From positions 467,874 to 531,873 of the forward strand of contig VZRN01003381.1 of the NCBI GenBank assembly GCA_013397935.1: a stretch of 64,000 nucleotides of DNA. The letters run 5' to 3'. Position numbers and translations under genes: made by a program. Below are positions 10,734 through 19,019 of the stretch, piece after piece (position 1 is the stretch's first letter; each line of letters begins with the position of its first letter). Under the pieces are notes generated by a model, which saw only the letters and a program-made list of their open reading frames with translations, was not told the origin of the DNA and ran no database searches. Source of the DNA: Dasyornis broadbenti (taxonomy: Eukaryota; Chordata; Aves; Passeriformes; Dasyornithidae).

Positions 10734-11885
10734 GTGAGGGGACCCTGGAGCCAGGGTGCTCTGCTGCAGGGGCCAGGGCAGCCCTGGCACTGCAGAGGGC
10801 CCCCACCCATCCGTAGCTCCCTGTTGTGCTTTGTTTTCTGCCTTGCCAGGGCCACACAGGAGCAGAAGGCTGATGGTGCCCAGGAGGGGCTGCCCCCACA
10901 GCCCCGCTGTGTCCGCTGCTGCCCCCTGCCCGAAAAGCACTTCTACCCCCAGTACCAGCCCATGCCTCAGATCAACATGACCATCCTGAAAGGTGAGGGC
11001 TGGCAGGACCCCGCACTGTGTTGTCAGCATTGCCCCAGCTCCAGTGCTGTACTGGGCTCACAGTGCCAGCTCTTGCACAGGCGGGGAGTGAGAAGCTGGG
11101 GTGGTGCCAGTGGTCCCGTGCCCTGCATGGAGAACAGGAGCCATACCGGGGTGTGAGCAGCCTCTGCTCTAGAGGCCTCTGGGTAGCAGCACCAGAGCCT
11201 GAGGAGGGGGCAGGAGCAGGACTGGTGGGTCCCTGCTCCCTCCATCCCATCTGCCAGGCAAATGGGCTTTTGGAATGCTGGGTTCAGCACTGGCCCCTGC
11301 CTGACAGCCCAACTCTCCCTCCTGCTCTGCCCAGGAGAGAAGGGGGACCGTGGTGAGCGTGGCATGCAGGGCAAGTTTGGCAAGACAGGGGTGGCCGGCA
11401 GCAGGGGCCATGCAGGGCCCAAGGGACAGAAGGGCAGCATGGGTGCCCCTGGGGAGCGCTGCAAGAGCCACTACGCTGCCTTCTCTGTGGGCCGCAAGAA
11501 ACCCCTGCACAGCAACGACTACTACCAGACCCTCATCTTTGACACGGAGTTTGTCAACCTCTATGACCACTTCAACATGTTCACGGGCAAGTTTTACTGC
11601 TACATCCCTGGGATCTACTACTTCAGCCTCAATGTGCACACCTGGAACCAGAAGGAGACGTACCTGCACATCATGCACAACAGGGCGGAGGTGGTGATTC
11701 TCTACGCCCAGGTGAGCGACCGCAGCATCATGCAGAGCCAGAGTGTCATGCTGGAGCTGAAGGAGCAGGATGAGGTCTGGGTGCGGCTCTACAAGGGTGA
11801 GCGCGAGAATGCGGTCTTCAGCGATGAGTACGACACTTACATCATCTTCAGTGGGCACCTCATCAAGTACAGCGGGGACCCCTGA
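10597..11885 (+). CDS. C1QTNF1: C1QTNF1 (CTRP1), secreted C1q/TNF-related protein 1, complete, 3 coding exons
   Basis: Exons 10597-10733, 10850-10992 and 11335-11885 join in phase to 276 residues plus TGA; the human protein is 281. C1QTNF1 is a secreted adipokine-like protein that trimerises through its C1q head. Residues 1-21 are a signal peptide (VLLIFLLPCPVG core). A variable segment with a Cys cluster (CVRCC, 66-70) follows, then the sequon NMT at 88-90, equivalent to NIT in human. Residues 94-135 are 14 uninterrupted Gly-X-Y collagen triplets. The C1q domain runs from about 140 to 273, with landmarks HYAAFSVGRKKP, FDTEFVNLYDHFNMFTGKFY, LNVHTWNQKETYLHIM and VWVRLYKGERENA. The exon containing the ATG probably begins at 10563, after acceptor TCCTCCTTAG. 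The N-terminal part diverges from mammals while the C1q head is nearly identical, the usual family pattern. Confidence 0.95.
10850..10992 (+). CDS. C1QTNF1: C1QTNF1 coding exon 2
   Basis: Acceptor CCTTGCCAG and donor AAAG|GTGAGG. It encodes the Cys-rich linker and the INMTILK segment that matches INITILK of human C1QTNF1. Confidence 0.93.
11335..11885 (+). CDS. C1QTNF1: C1QTNF1 coding exon 3 (collagen and C1q domains)
   Basis: Acceptor CTCTGCCCAG ends at 11334. It encodes all the Gly-X-Y triplets and the whole C1q domain, ending ...SGDP and TGA at 11883-11885. Confidence 0.96.
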
Positions 11886-12346
11886 GCACCAGGCCCCTCC
11901 CACTGCTCCTGTGCCAGGGCAGGTGGCCAAGAAGCCCCTGTGCCCTCTCATCCCAGGAGTGCCACCCGCATTATGCTGTTAGTCACCCTAGTGCCACTTC
12001 CCTCAGCAGCCGCACCAGTGTGTGAATTCCCTCACTCCAGCACCTCGGGGCCAGACCGGACACACCTGGAAGAGTTGGAGCAATTTTAAGCCCCTGCCAC
12101 ATTTGTGATCAGGAAGCAGCTGCTCAGCTGGGGTGGGCAGAGAACTCACCCCCTCTCCCCACTCCAGAGCTGGGTTTGCCAGACATAGCCTGTTGTGGCA
12201 CTGGCTGAGCTGGCACCAGTGGAACAGTGTGACTGCTGGTGCCTCGGTGCAAGGCAGCGCAGACACATATGCCGTGTTCCTCCTCTCAGCAGGCTGTGCT
12301 TCTCAGCAGCCATGGGCAGAAGGTGCTCAGCACCATCAGGAAAAGC

Positions 12347-12352
12347 AATAAA
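12347..12352 (+). terminator. C1QTNF1: AATAAA, probable C1QTNF1 poly(A) signal
   Basis: First canonical hexamer after the stop, giving a 3' UTR of about 0.48 kb. Cleavage is inferred about 15-25 bases downstream. Confidence 0.6.
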
Positions 12353-12372
12353 CTACTAAGGGCCCTCTTTCC

Positions 12373-13279
12373 TTCCGCAGTGCAGGTGTTGCAGAGGGAG
12401 GCTGGGTACCCCTGCAGGAAGTGAATTGCATCAGTTCCCTCTGCAAATCCTGTCACTGCTCACCGTAGGGCGCAGGGCCTTCAGCCTCAGCCACTTCCTC
12501 TTCCGTTAGATTATCTGCTGGCCAGGCTTCATGTTTGTGTAGATGCAGCAGCAGTGTGGGCCAGCATGCTGACCCCCCCATTCAGCTCGTGCCACATTAA
12601 ACACCCCACATTTCCAGCCTTGCTCACGCCCTCAGTGTCCTCTTGCTTTGTGTGTGTGCAGGCTCCAAGGGACTCAGGGCAGGGTCCTGCTCCTGGGGTG
12701 CAGGGGCTCCCCAAGAGTTGTAGGTTGGCATGGTGCTGCTGAGCTGGGGGTGGAGAGGGAAGAGCAGACCAGCCCTGGAGAGCTGGGAGACCTGTGTCAG
12801 GCACTGCATGGGCCAGCTGTGCCCCAAGGACCGGGAGCTGAATGCAGTGACAGAACTGTCAGCCTGGGAACATGACAGGCTGGAAAGCGTAACAGTGTTG
12901 TCATGAGTCCAGGTCATCCAGCACATCCACAGAGAGGAGGTAGGTCTGAGGTGAAGATGGGTATCAGGGTCTGGATTGGCAGGTCCGTGGCTGGGCTGAG
13001 CAGGGCTGCAACTGGAAACCAGCATCCCAAGCACAGGAGGGAGGGGAATGGGCTGGGGGTACTCAGGATGACCTTAAATAGAGCCCTGGCCTCACATGTG
13101 GGGAGTGAGTGGATGGTGGGGGCCAAGTGAGGCTGGTCAGGCCGTTCACTGCTGTGCCTGTGGGGTGGAGGCATCAGCCCAGGCCTGTCCCATGGCACGG
13201 GCAAAGCTCCTTGGCTGCACTGGTCCCTGGGGACCAGGTATCATCTCCATCCCAGACTGCGTAGCAGGGCCTGTTATGG
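12373..13279. other. C1QTNF1-ENGASE intergenic spacer
   Basis: No coding similarity on either strand. It ends in the minisatellite at 13280, with ENGASE beginning beyond it. Confidence 0.5.
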
Positions 13280-13558
13280 ACACAGGCTGCATCCCAGCAC
13301 ACAGATTCCCATTCTGGGACACATGTTCTATTCTAGGACACACAATCCATTCAGAGACGTGGCTTCATCCCAGGACATGCAGCCCATCCCAAGACCCATG
13401 TCTCATCCAGGGACACAAAATCCATCCCGAGACATGTGGCCCTGTTTCAGGATACGCAGCCCATCCCAGGACACATGTCGCACTCCGGGAAACACGTCCC
13501 CATCCCAGGACACTCGTCCCTATCCCAGCACACGCAGTGCACCCCAGGACGCGTCCCG
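13280..13558. repeat. degenerate ~20-bp minisatellite
   Basis: About a dozen imperfect copies of a unit resembling CATCCCAGGACACATGCAGC run up to the assembly gap. Unit length and the central GGACAC core are well kept while the flanking bases drift. The array is probably longer in the real genome and is a likely reason for the gap. Confidence 0.8.
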
Positions 13559-13722
13559 NNNNNNNNNNNNNNNNNNNNNNNNNNNNNNNNNNNNNNNNNN
13601 NNNNNNNNNNNNNNNNNNNNNNNNNNNNNNNNNNNNNNNNNNNNNNNNNNNNNNNNNNNNNNNNNNNNNNNNNNNNNNNNNNNNNNNNNNNNNNNNNNNN
13701 NNNNNNNNNNNNNNNNNNNNNN
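13559..13722. other. assembly gap (164 N)
   Basis: Unsequenced bases lie between a minisatellite and a GC-rich simple-repeat tract. ENGASE exon 1 and its start codon probably fall in or just after it. The real gap size may differ. Confidence 0.99.
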
Positions 13723-14040
13723 CGAGGCCGGGGCCGGAGCGGAGGAGCCGGCGGAGGCGGAGCGGGCCGGGAGGCGGCGGCGGAGGTGGATGGCGGGGTC
13801 CGGGGCCGGGGCCGGGATCGGGATCGTGTCCGGGACCAGGATGGGGACGGGGACAGGGACGGGGTTGGAGACCAGGACCAGGACCAGGACCAGGACGCGA
13901 TGGGGATAAGGGCCTGGCCCATGATGGGGACTGGGACCGTGATGGGAACCGGGACCGTGATGGGGACCGGTGCCGGGGCTGGCAGGGCCCAGTGGGTGCT
14001 GGCCGCGGTGCTGGCCCAGTCCGGCCCTCACTCACCTCTC
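13723..14040 (+). repeat. ENGASE: GC-rich simple repeats, probable ENGASE promoter/exon 1 region
   Basis: Imperfect repeats of CCGGGG, GGGGAC, GACCAG and GGGACCGTGATG follow the gap, with many G-runs able to form quadruplexes. Arg/Gly/Glu-rich frames here could hold the basic N-terminus known from mammalian ENGASE, and an ATG lies at 13789, but no donor or frame can be chosen with confidence. Confidence 0.6.
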
Positions 14041-14047
14041 GGGTCAG

Positions 14048-14124
14048 CTTCCAGCCGGCGGCGGACATCCAGGGAACCACTGTCCTGCACGACACCATCA
14101 GCGACCGCCCGCAGCCCCTGCCAG
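14048..14124 (+). CDS. ENGASE: ENGASE exon 2 (first readable coding exon)
   Basis: Ends CTGCCAG|GTGAGG; encodes DIQGTTVLHDTISDRPQPLP. Two AGs could be the acceptor, with exon starts at 14048 (phase 2) or 14055 (phase 0). The choice depends on the unseen exon 1. Confidence 0.75.
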
Positions 14125-17100
14125 GTGAGGCACCGTGAGAGGGGCCCACCGCACCTCTGGGCCCCGCCGGGATGGGGACAGTGCCGGTGCAGTACCGAGC
14201 TGCCCAGGCAGTGCTCACTACTGACCCTGTCCTGTCTCTCCGTCGTTCCCAGCCAGGTACTTTGACACAAAGACGACAGAACCCATCAGCTTCTTCTTGT
14301 CTGGCCTGGAGGAGCTGCTGGCCTGGCAGCCCAACAGCAACGACGACTTCAATGTGTCAGCCGTGCCTCTGGCCAAGCGCCAGCCCCCACTCCACAGCAG
14401 GAGGCCCCGAACATTGGTGTGCCATGACATGCGTGGCGGGTACTTGGAGGACAGGTACGTGCTAGGTGGAAGGGAGATGTGACAGTGGAGCTCAGCATCT
14501 CAAACCCCAAGCCACTTCTGTTTCTGCCTGACATGTCTCCTGCCGGCTCAGCCGCAGGTGAGCAGGAATGGGGTGTTTGGCTCTCAGCACCAGTGCTTGG
14601 GGAGCATTGCTTGGATTGGGATGTTCAGAGGTGGCTCAGTGCCACAGCTCTGCCCAGCTCCCGGCTGTGAGTCAGCCTACCCAGCCCCACAGCATCTGTC
14701 CGCGTCCTTCCTGCACTGCCCAACCCTCTTCTTCTCTGCAGGTTTATCCAGGGCTCGGCCACACGCAACCCCTATGTCTTCTACCACTGGCGCTACATCG
14801 ACATCTTTGTCTACTTCAGCCACCACACTGTCACCATCCCACCTGTGGTCTGGACCAACGCGGCGCACCGGAACAGCGTCCCTGTGCTAGGTGAGGGCAG
14901 GGCTGAGCCTGGGGCAGCCCCAGGAGTGAGGTGGATTCACTAGGATGTGCAGCTGACACTGCCCTTGCTGCCTCCCCAGGCACATTCATCACGGAGTGGA
15001 CAGATGGGGAGAAGCTGTGTGAGGCGTTCCTGGCCGGCGGGGAGGAGGCGTACAGCGCCGTGGCTGAGCAGCTGGCTCGCATTGCCCAGCACTATCGCTT
15101 CGATGGCTGGCTGGTCAACATAGAGAACACTCTGAGTGTGAGTTGTGGTGGCCCTGCTTGCCTCCCTGCCTCTCTCTGCCCACCTCCCTGCCTTTGTGCT
15201 GTTCCCGTGAGGAGCCCCCCGCCCTGTGCCCTCACCCACCTGTGCCTGCTCTCTCCTGACAGGCGGCGGCAGTGGGGAACCTGGTCCCCTTCCTGCAGGA
15301 GCTGACAACACGGGTGCACAGCGCTGTGCCAGGAGGACTGGTGATCTGGTATGACAGTGTCCTGAAGGATGGCACGCTAAGGTGGCAGAATGAGCTGAAT
15401 GATGAGAATAGGTGAGGCTGGCAAAACTGTCCCTGGGCGGGGGGCATGAGCCTACCCCAAACCCAGCATGGGGGCAGTTAGGCACAAACTGCACAGCCAC
15501 TGGTGAGGTGGTGTGCGGCCACAGCATCTGCCCTGCCACTCTGACCCTCATCCCCAGGATGTTCTTTGATGCCTGTGATGGGCTGTTCACCAACTACAAC
15601 TGGAAGGAGGAGCAGCTGGAGCACACACGCAGGCTGGCTGGGCAACGCCAAAATGACATCTATGTCGGTGTTGATGTCTTTGCCCGTGGGGATGTGATCG
15701 GTGGTGGCTTCAACACTGACAAGGTGGGTGTGACAGGGTTGGGCCAGAGTGCGACCCTGAACCTCCCTCAGTGCAGGGCTCTGAGCTCCCACTGATGGCC
15801 CTGCTGGGCTGTGCTGTGTTGGGCTGCTAACCTGAGGATGAACTATTGAGGAGTGAGGGATCCCAGAGCTGCTGGCCATGCATGAAGAGGGAGCTGGAGG
15901 ATCCCAGTGCTGTCTTCCCTGAAGAGGGAGATGCTGCAGCACATCCCTGTTGTGTCCTGCCCCACCATGGGGCCAGTGGAACCTGGGGAGGGCGGGAACA
16001 GGTGACGATGTGACTATGTTGCTTGGCCCATGCTGCTCACCACTCATCTCTGCAGTCCCTGCGTCTGATCCGCCAGTACGGCCTCTCTGCAGCCATCTTT
16101 GCTCCTGGCTGGGTCTATGAGCACCTGGGGAAGGAAAACTTCCTGCAGAACGAAAACAGGTGAGGGTGGCTCAGCAGGGCGGGTGTTGGAGGAGAAATGG
16201 GGCTAGGAGTGCCCTGGGTCAGGAGGGCTGTGGGGTGGTGGGACACAGCTACTGGGACACTGCGGCTGTCAGGACACCATGGCTGCTGGCCAGGAGCCAG
16301 CTGGCACCATTCTGCCCCTAGACGAGGCGATACCTGAGGCCGTGCAGGGCAGTGACCATAACAGGTCTTGATACCCACCTTTGCCTCCAGGTTCTGGGGC
16401 TTGCTGGCCGACTACCTGCCCACACACAGCATTTGCACACTGCCCCTTGCCACCTCCTTCAGTCTAGGCATGGGCACCAGCACGTTCCTGGATGGGAAGG
16501 TGGGTGCAGCACTGTTCTAGTCAGACTGGGCTGGGCTGGGCTGGTCTGGGCTGGGCTGGGCAGGGGGACGGTCCCTGCTCTCGGCTGCCCCAGCTCAGCT
16601 CTCCCTGTGCTGTAGGATGAAGAGTCTGGGCCCTGGTATGACTTGAGCGCGCAGGACATCCAGCCGCTGTACCCGGAGCACCAGGGCAGGCTGAGCACCA
16701 GCTGCTGCCTGCAGGACGCCTGGTGCGGGGGCAGTTCCCTGCAGCTGCAGGGGACCATCCCCGCTGGCGAGGAGCGCGTGGCTGTCCGGTGAGTTAGGAC
16801 AAAGCCCTTTGCCCCTCCTCAGTGCTGGGCTGGCACCATGTCAGCATGGCATGGCCTGCATGGCCCAAGCTGTGTGGCCCTGGGGCCTTGTGGCAAACGT
16901 GCCCAGGCTCTGCCCACACTGCCCAGCATACCTAACCCGATGCACCTTCTCTTTGTTTGTTTCTCTCTCTGTCTCTGTCTCTCTCTGGGTGGATTTGGGG
17001 TCATCAGCCTCTTCTCTTTGCAGATGCCAGCCCCCCCCAAGCTCTTCCTGACCCTGCTCTACAAGCTGGAGGGGCCGCAGCCCGATGACTTCACAGTAGC

Positions 17101-18094
17101 ACTGGAGGTCACCACCTGGGACTCAGGGACCTGCCTCGAGGGCAACCCAACCTCCCTGCCCGGTGAGGATCCTGTTCCCCCATGCTCTCTGCAGTGAGCA
17201 CCTGCTTGGAGCATGGGATCAGCTCAGTCCCTCATGCCCTGACCTGGCCTCCTCCGGCAGAGCCCAACGGCCGGCACTACCCCCGGTTCCTACCAGCACC
17301 ACCGCCTGGCCTCGCCAAGCTGCTCGCCGCCTGCCACCGTGGCTTCCATGGTTGGACCAGCCGGTGAGTGCCCTGACTGCATCCTGTGTCCACAGGCAGG
17401 CATGGGATGCCAGGGCTCCCTGGTACCATTCCTGCTCTGCCCCTTCCCTCTCAGGTGCTATGAGCTGGAGCTGCAAGACTGTAGCCTACGAGACCTCTCT
17501 GTAATTGTGTTCCGCCAGCAGCCCAGCCTGCAGGAGACATCCTTCACCTGCCTTCTTGGGGAGGTCCGGGTGAGTGCCTGCCACTGCTGGGTGGAGACAC
17601 CTGCCCCAGTGCCACCTTTGTTCTGGGAAGGTGGGTGGGTGCCTGCTGCTTTTGGCCCTGGCCCTGACAGCCCTGTGGTTCCCTCACAGGTGCTGGACAC
17701 AGCCAGCGTGGCAGCCTCTCCACTGCAGGTGCACAGTGTGGCGGCCTCGCAGCTCTGGTGGCAGGAGGGCTCTGAGCCCGAGCAGCTCTTGCTCAGCCTC
17801 ACCCTGCGCTGGTCCTTCCCACCCGGCCGTGCCAGATGGTTCCGTGTCCTGAGCCAGGGTGCCCGGTGTCGCCTGGACCAGACAGCACCGCAGCTGCTGG
17901 GGCTGGCGCAGGGCTGCCTGTTCCGTGCTGTGGGGCTGTCGGTGCCGCAGCCGGCGCCTGGGCAGTCCTGCCGGCTGGAGCTGCTGGTGGAACCAGTACT
18001 GCAGGATGAGCTGCCTATGGACCCTGACCGCTGGGGCCGCCTCGTGCTGGTCTATTCCGCGCCGGGCAGTGGCACCCTTTCAGATGGGCATTAA
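14048..18094 (+). CDS. ENGASE: ENGASE, cytosolic endo-beta-N-acetylglucosaminidase (GH85), 5' incomplete
   Basis: Thirteen exons join in phase: 14048 (or 14055)-14124, 14253-14454, 14742-14890, 14980-15137, 15263-15411, 15558-15723, 16056-16159, 16391-16499, 16616-16788, 17008-17162, 17261-17363, 17455-17569 and 17690-18094. From 14055 this gives 685 residues; the human protein is 743, so only the N-terminal exon is missing. ENGASE hydrolyses the chitobiose core of N-glycans, releasing oligosaccharides from misfolded glycoproteins or free glycans in the cytosol, in the same pathway as NGLY1. The GH85 catalytic Asn-x-Glu is present as NIE in FDGWLVNIENTLS (Asn codon 15117, Glu codon 15123). 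Other landmarks are PISFFLSGLEELLAW, CHDMRGGYLEDRFIQG, HWRYIDIFVYFSHHTVTIPP, IWYDSVLKDG, NYNWKEEQLEH, VGVDVFARG and FAPGWVYEHL, then the C-terminal beta-sandwich region. All introns are GT-AG and short (76-359 bases). RBFOX3 is convergent. Confidence 0.94.
14253..14454 (+). CDS. ENGASE: ENGASE exon 3
   Basis: Acceptor GTTCCCAG, donor GACAG|GTACGT. Encodes RYFDTKTTEPISFFLSGLEE to CHDMRGGYLED, the start of the GH85 barrel. Confidence 0.93.
14742..14890 (+). CDS. ENGASE: ENGASE exon 4
   Basis: Acceptor CTTCTCTGCAG, donor CTAG|GTGAGG. Encodes FIQGSATRNPYVFYHWRY and the conserved FVYFSHHTVTIPP strand. Confidence 0.95.
14980..15137 (+). CDS. ENGASE: ENGASE exon 5, catalytic Asn-x-Glu
   Basis: Acceptor CTCCCCAG, donor CTGAGT|GTGAGT. 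Encodes TFITEWTDGEKLCEAFLAG and FDGWLVNIENTLS. The Asn and Glu of NIE are the catalytic pair of family GH85 and both are intact. Confidence 0.95.
15263..15411 (+). CDS. ENGASE: ENGASE exon 6
   Basis: Acceptor CTCCTGACAG, donor AATAG|GTGAGG. Encodes AVGNLVPFLQELT and GLVIWYDSVLKDG. Confidence 0.95.
15558..15723 (+). CDS. ENGASE: ENGASE exon 7
   Basis: Acceptor ATCCCCAG, donor ACAAG|GTGGGT. Encodes MFFDACDGLFTNYNWKEEQ and YVGVDVFARGDV. Confidence 0.95.
16056..16159 (+). CDS. ENGASE: ENGASE exon 8
   Basis: Acceptor ATCTCTGCAG, donor AACAG|GTGAGG. Encodes SLRLIRQYGLSAAIFAPGWV and YEHLGKENFLQNEN. Confidence 0.95.
16391..16499 (+). CDS. ENGASE: ENGASE exon 9
   Basis: Acceptor TTGCCTCCAG, donor GGAAG|GTGGGT. 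Encodes FWGLLADYLPTHSICTLPL and SFSLGMGTST. Confidence 0.94.
16525..16563. repeat. (GGGCT)n pentamer repeat in ENGASE intron
   Basis: About seven imperfect TGGGC units run directly downstream of exon 9 inside a 116-base intron. It is a G-run array of the type that can influence splicing of short introns. Confidence 0.75.
16616..16788 (+). CDS. ENGASE: ENGASE exon 10
   Basis: Acceptor TGTGCTGTAG, donor GTCCG|GTGAGT. Encodes GPWYDLSAQDIQPLYPEH and CCLQDAWCGGSSL. Confidence 0.94.
17008..17162 (+). CDS. ENGASE: ENGASE exon 11
   Basis: The acceptor GGTCATCAG at 17007 is needed to keep frame and restores RLFSLQ as in human VRLFSLQ. A better-looking acceptor, CTCTTTGCAG, lies 16 bases downstream (17023) but would shift frame into an early TGA. 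The exon contains eight C in a row at 17031-17038 and ends CCCG|GTGAGG. Confidence 0.88.
17261..17363 (+). CDS. ENGASE: ENGASE exon 12
   Basis: Acceptor TCCTCCGGCAG, donor AGCCG|GTGAGT. Encodes PNGRHYPRFLPAPPPGLAKL, a poorly conserved segment; phases on both sides agree. Confidence 0.88.
17455..17569 (+). CDS. ENGASE: ENGASE exon 13
   Basis: Acceptor CCCTCTCAG, donor GTCCGG|GTGAGT. Encodes CYELELQDCSLRDLSV and SFTCLLGEVR, matching human CYEVSLRGC and SFTCRLGEI. Confidence 0.93.
17690..18094 (+). CDS. ENGASE: ENGASE exon 14 (last)
   Basis: Acceptor TCCCTCACAG. Encodes VLDTASVAASPL to the end, with LLLSLTLRWSFPPGRARWF and WGRLVLVYSAPG matching the human C-terminus. The stop TAA is at 18092-18094. 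Confidence 0.94.
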   Translation: MLDTASVAASPLQVHSVAASQLWWQEGSEPEQLLLSLTLRWSFPPGRARWFRVLSQGARCRLDQTAPQLLGLAQGCLFRAVGLSVPQPAPGQSCRLELLVEPVLQDELPMDPDRWGRLVLVYSAPGSGTLSDGH

Positions 18095-18095
18095 A
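18090..18095 (+). terminator. ENGASE: ATTAAA poly(A) signal overlapping the ENGASE stop codon
   Basis: The hexamer contains the TAA stop. A GT-rich element (TGTGGTG, then CCGTGTC) follows within 30 bases, as expected of a downstream element. No other canonical plus-strand hexamer was noticed before 18.9 kb. Confidence 0.55.
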
Positions 18096-18115
18096 GCAAC
18101 TGTGGTGCAGCCCGT

Positions 18116-18958
18116 GTCATGCCTCTTCCGTGGGCACGGGGCACAGAGGATGGAGGCTGCATTTTATCACCCTGAGTTGGTGTGTCCCTCTTCTCAGTGT
18201 GGGGGCCCTCTGGGTGCTGACCAGGACCCTGCAAGTGGCTGGCAGGGATCCCCCACCATGTGTGACCCGACTGGGGCACCTGCCCTGAGAACCCCAACAG
18301 CTCCTGCAGCCTTCACTGCCTCAAACTGTGTGCCCACAGGCTGGGGTTACTTGCCCTAAGACCCCAAGATGTCCAGCCAAACACCCTCTCCCCTCGGGGC
18401 TCAGCCTGGCGGGCAGCTGCCAGCCTGGGCTCTGTGGCAGCCCTGAGGAGCAGCCCAGCATGGGTGACCACTGCGTTCATTAATGTGGACCCAGCCCAGT
18501 GCCTCCAGCCTGCACAGCCTCTGCTGAGCATCTTGTGAGGAGGACAGAAAATTTATAGCAGCAATTATTTGCTCACAGTCTGGTGAGCAAGCAATTAGCA
18601 GGCAGGAGCAGGAGTGCGTTCCTGCAGTGGGGTCCCAAGCCCTGTCCCCAAACAATGTGGACTCTGCCAGGAACAGCAGTCAGCAGCGGAGCTGCTGTTC
18701 CTGAGGTGAGGAACGCACTCAGGAATGAATTGCCTGATGGCTTAAAGAATGAAGGGCTTGGCCCAGCCAGGAGAGGGCTCCTCATGCAGCACCCTGCTCC
18801 CTCACCATGGTGAGGCTGGATGCCCCAAGGGTCCCCCACTTGCCTCCAGGCAGTGAACCCCTGCCCAGCATGGCCAGACCCACTGTAGCAACCACGGCCC
18901 TGTGCCCCCACACCTCAACCAGTCAAAACCTGAGTCGCCCTAGTTGAAGAAAGAAATC
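18116..18958. other. ENGASE-RBFOX3 convergent intergenic spacer
   Basis: About 0.85 kb between two convergent gene ends, with no coding similarity. It contains one perfect 8-bp-stem hairpin at 18569-18590. Confidence 0.6.
18569..18590. repeat. inverted repeat / hairpin
   Basis: TTGCTCAC, loop AGTCTG, GTGAGCAA: a perfect 8-bp stem. Flanking GCAATTA and CAATTAG extend it imperfectly. It lies between the convergent 3' ends of ENGASE and RBFOX3. Confidence 0.6.
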
Positions 18959-18964
18959 TTTATT
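18959..18964 (-). terminator. RBFOX3: AATAAA, probable distal RBFOX3 poly(A) signal
   Basis: Minus-strand AATAAA (TTTATT on plus), just below the AAT microsatellite. It gives a 3' UTR of about 1.9 kb after the stop at 20870. A second copy lies at 19014-19019. Confidence 0.6.
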
Positions 18965-19011
18965 AATAATTTCAATAATAATAATAATAGTAATAATAAT
19001 AATAATAATAC
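18962..19011. repeat. (AAT)n microsatellite
   Basis: About 13 imperfect AAT/ATT triplets with AAT-AGT interruptions, sitting between two minus-strand AATAAA signals in the RBFOX3 3' UTR. Confidence 0.9.
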
Positions 19012-19013
19012 TG

Positions 19014-19019
19014 TTTATT
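19014..19019 (-). terminator. RBFOX3: AATAAA, proximal copy, RBFOX3
   Basis: Minus-strand AATAAA on the upstream side of the AAT array. Either copy could direct cleavage; they are 55 bases apart. Confidence 0.5.

Noticed and set aside
13096..14265. 389-codon frame across the N gap
   Set aside because: It reads through unknown bases, a minisatellite and ENGASE exon 2 in a wrong frame.
16955..16990. CT-rich repeat as a separate microsatellite
   Set aside because: It is the natural pyrimidine tract of the ENGASE exon 11 acceptor region; nothing further needs explaining.
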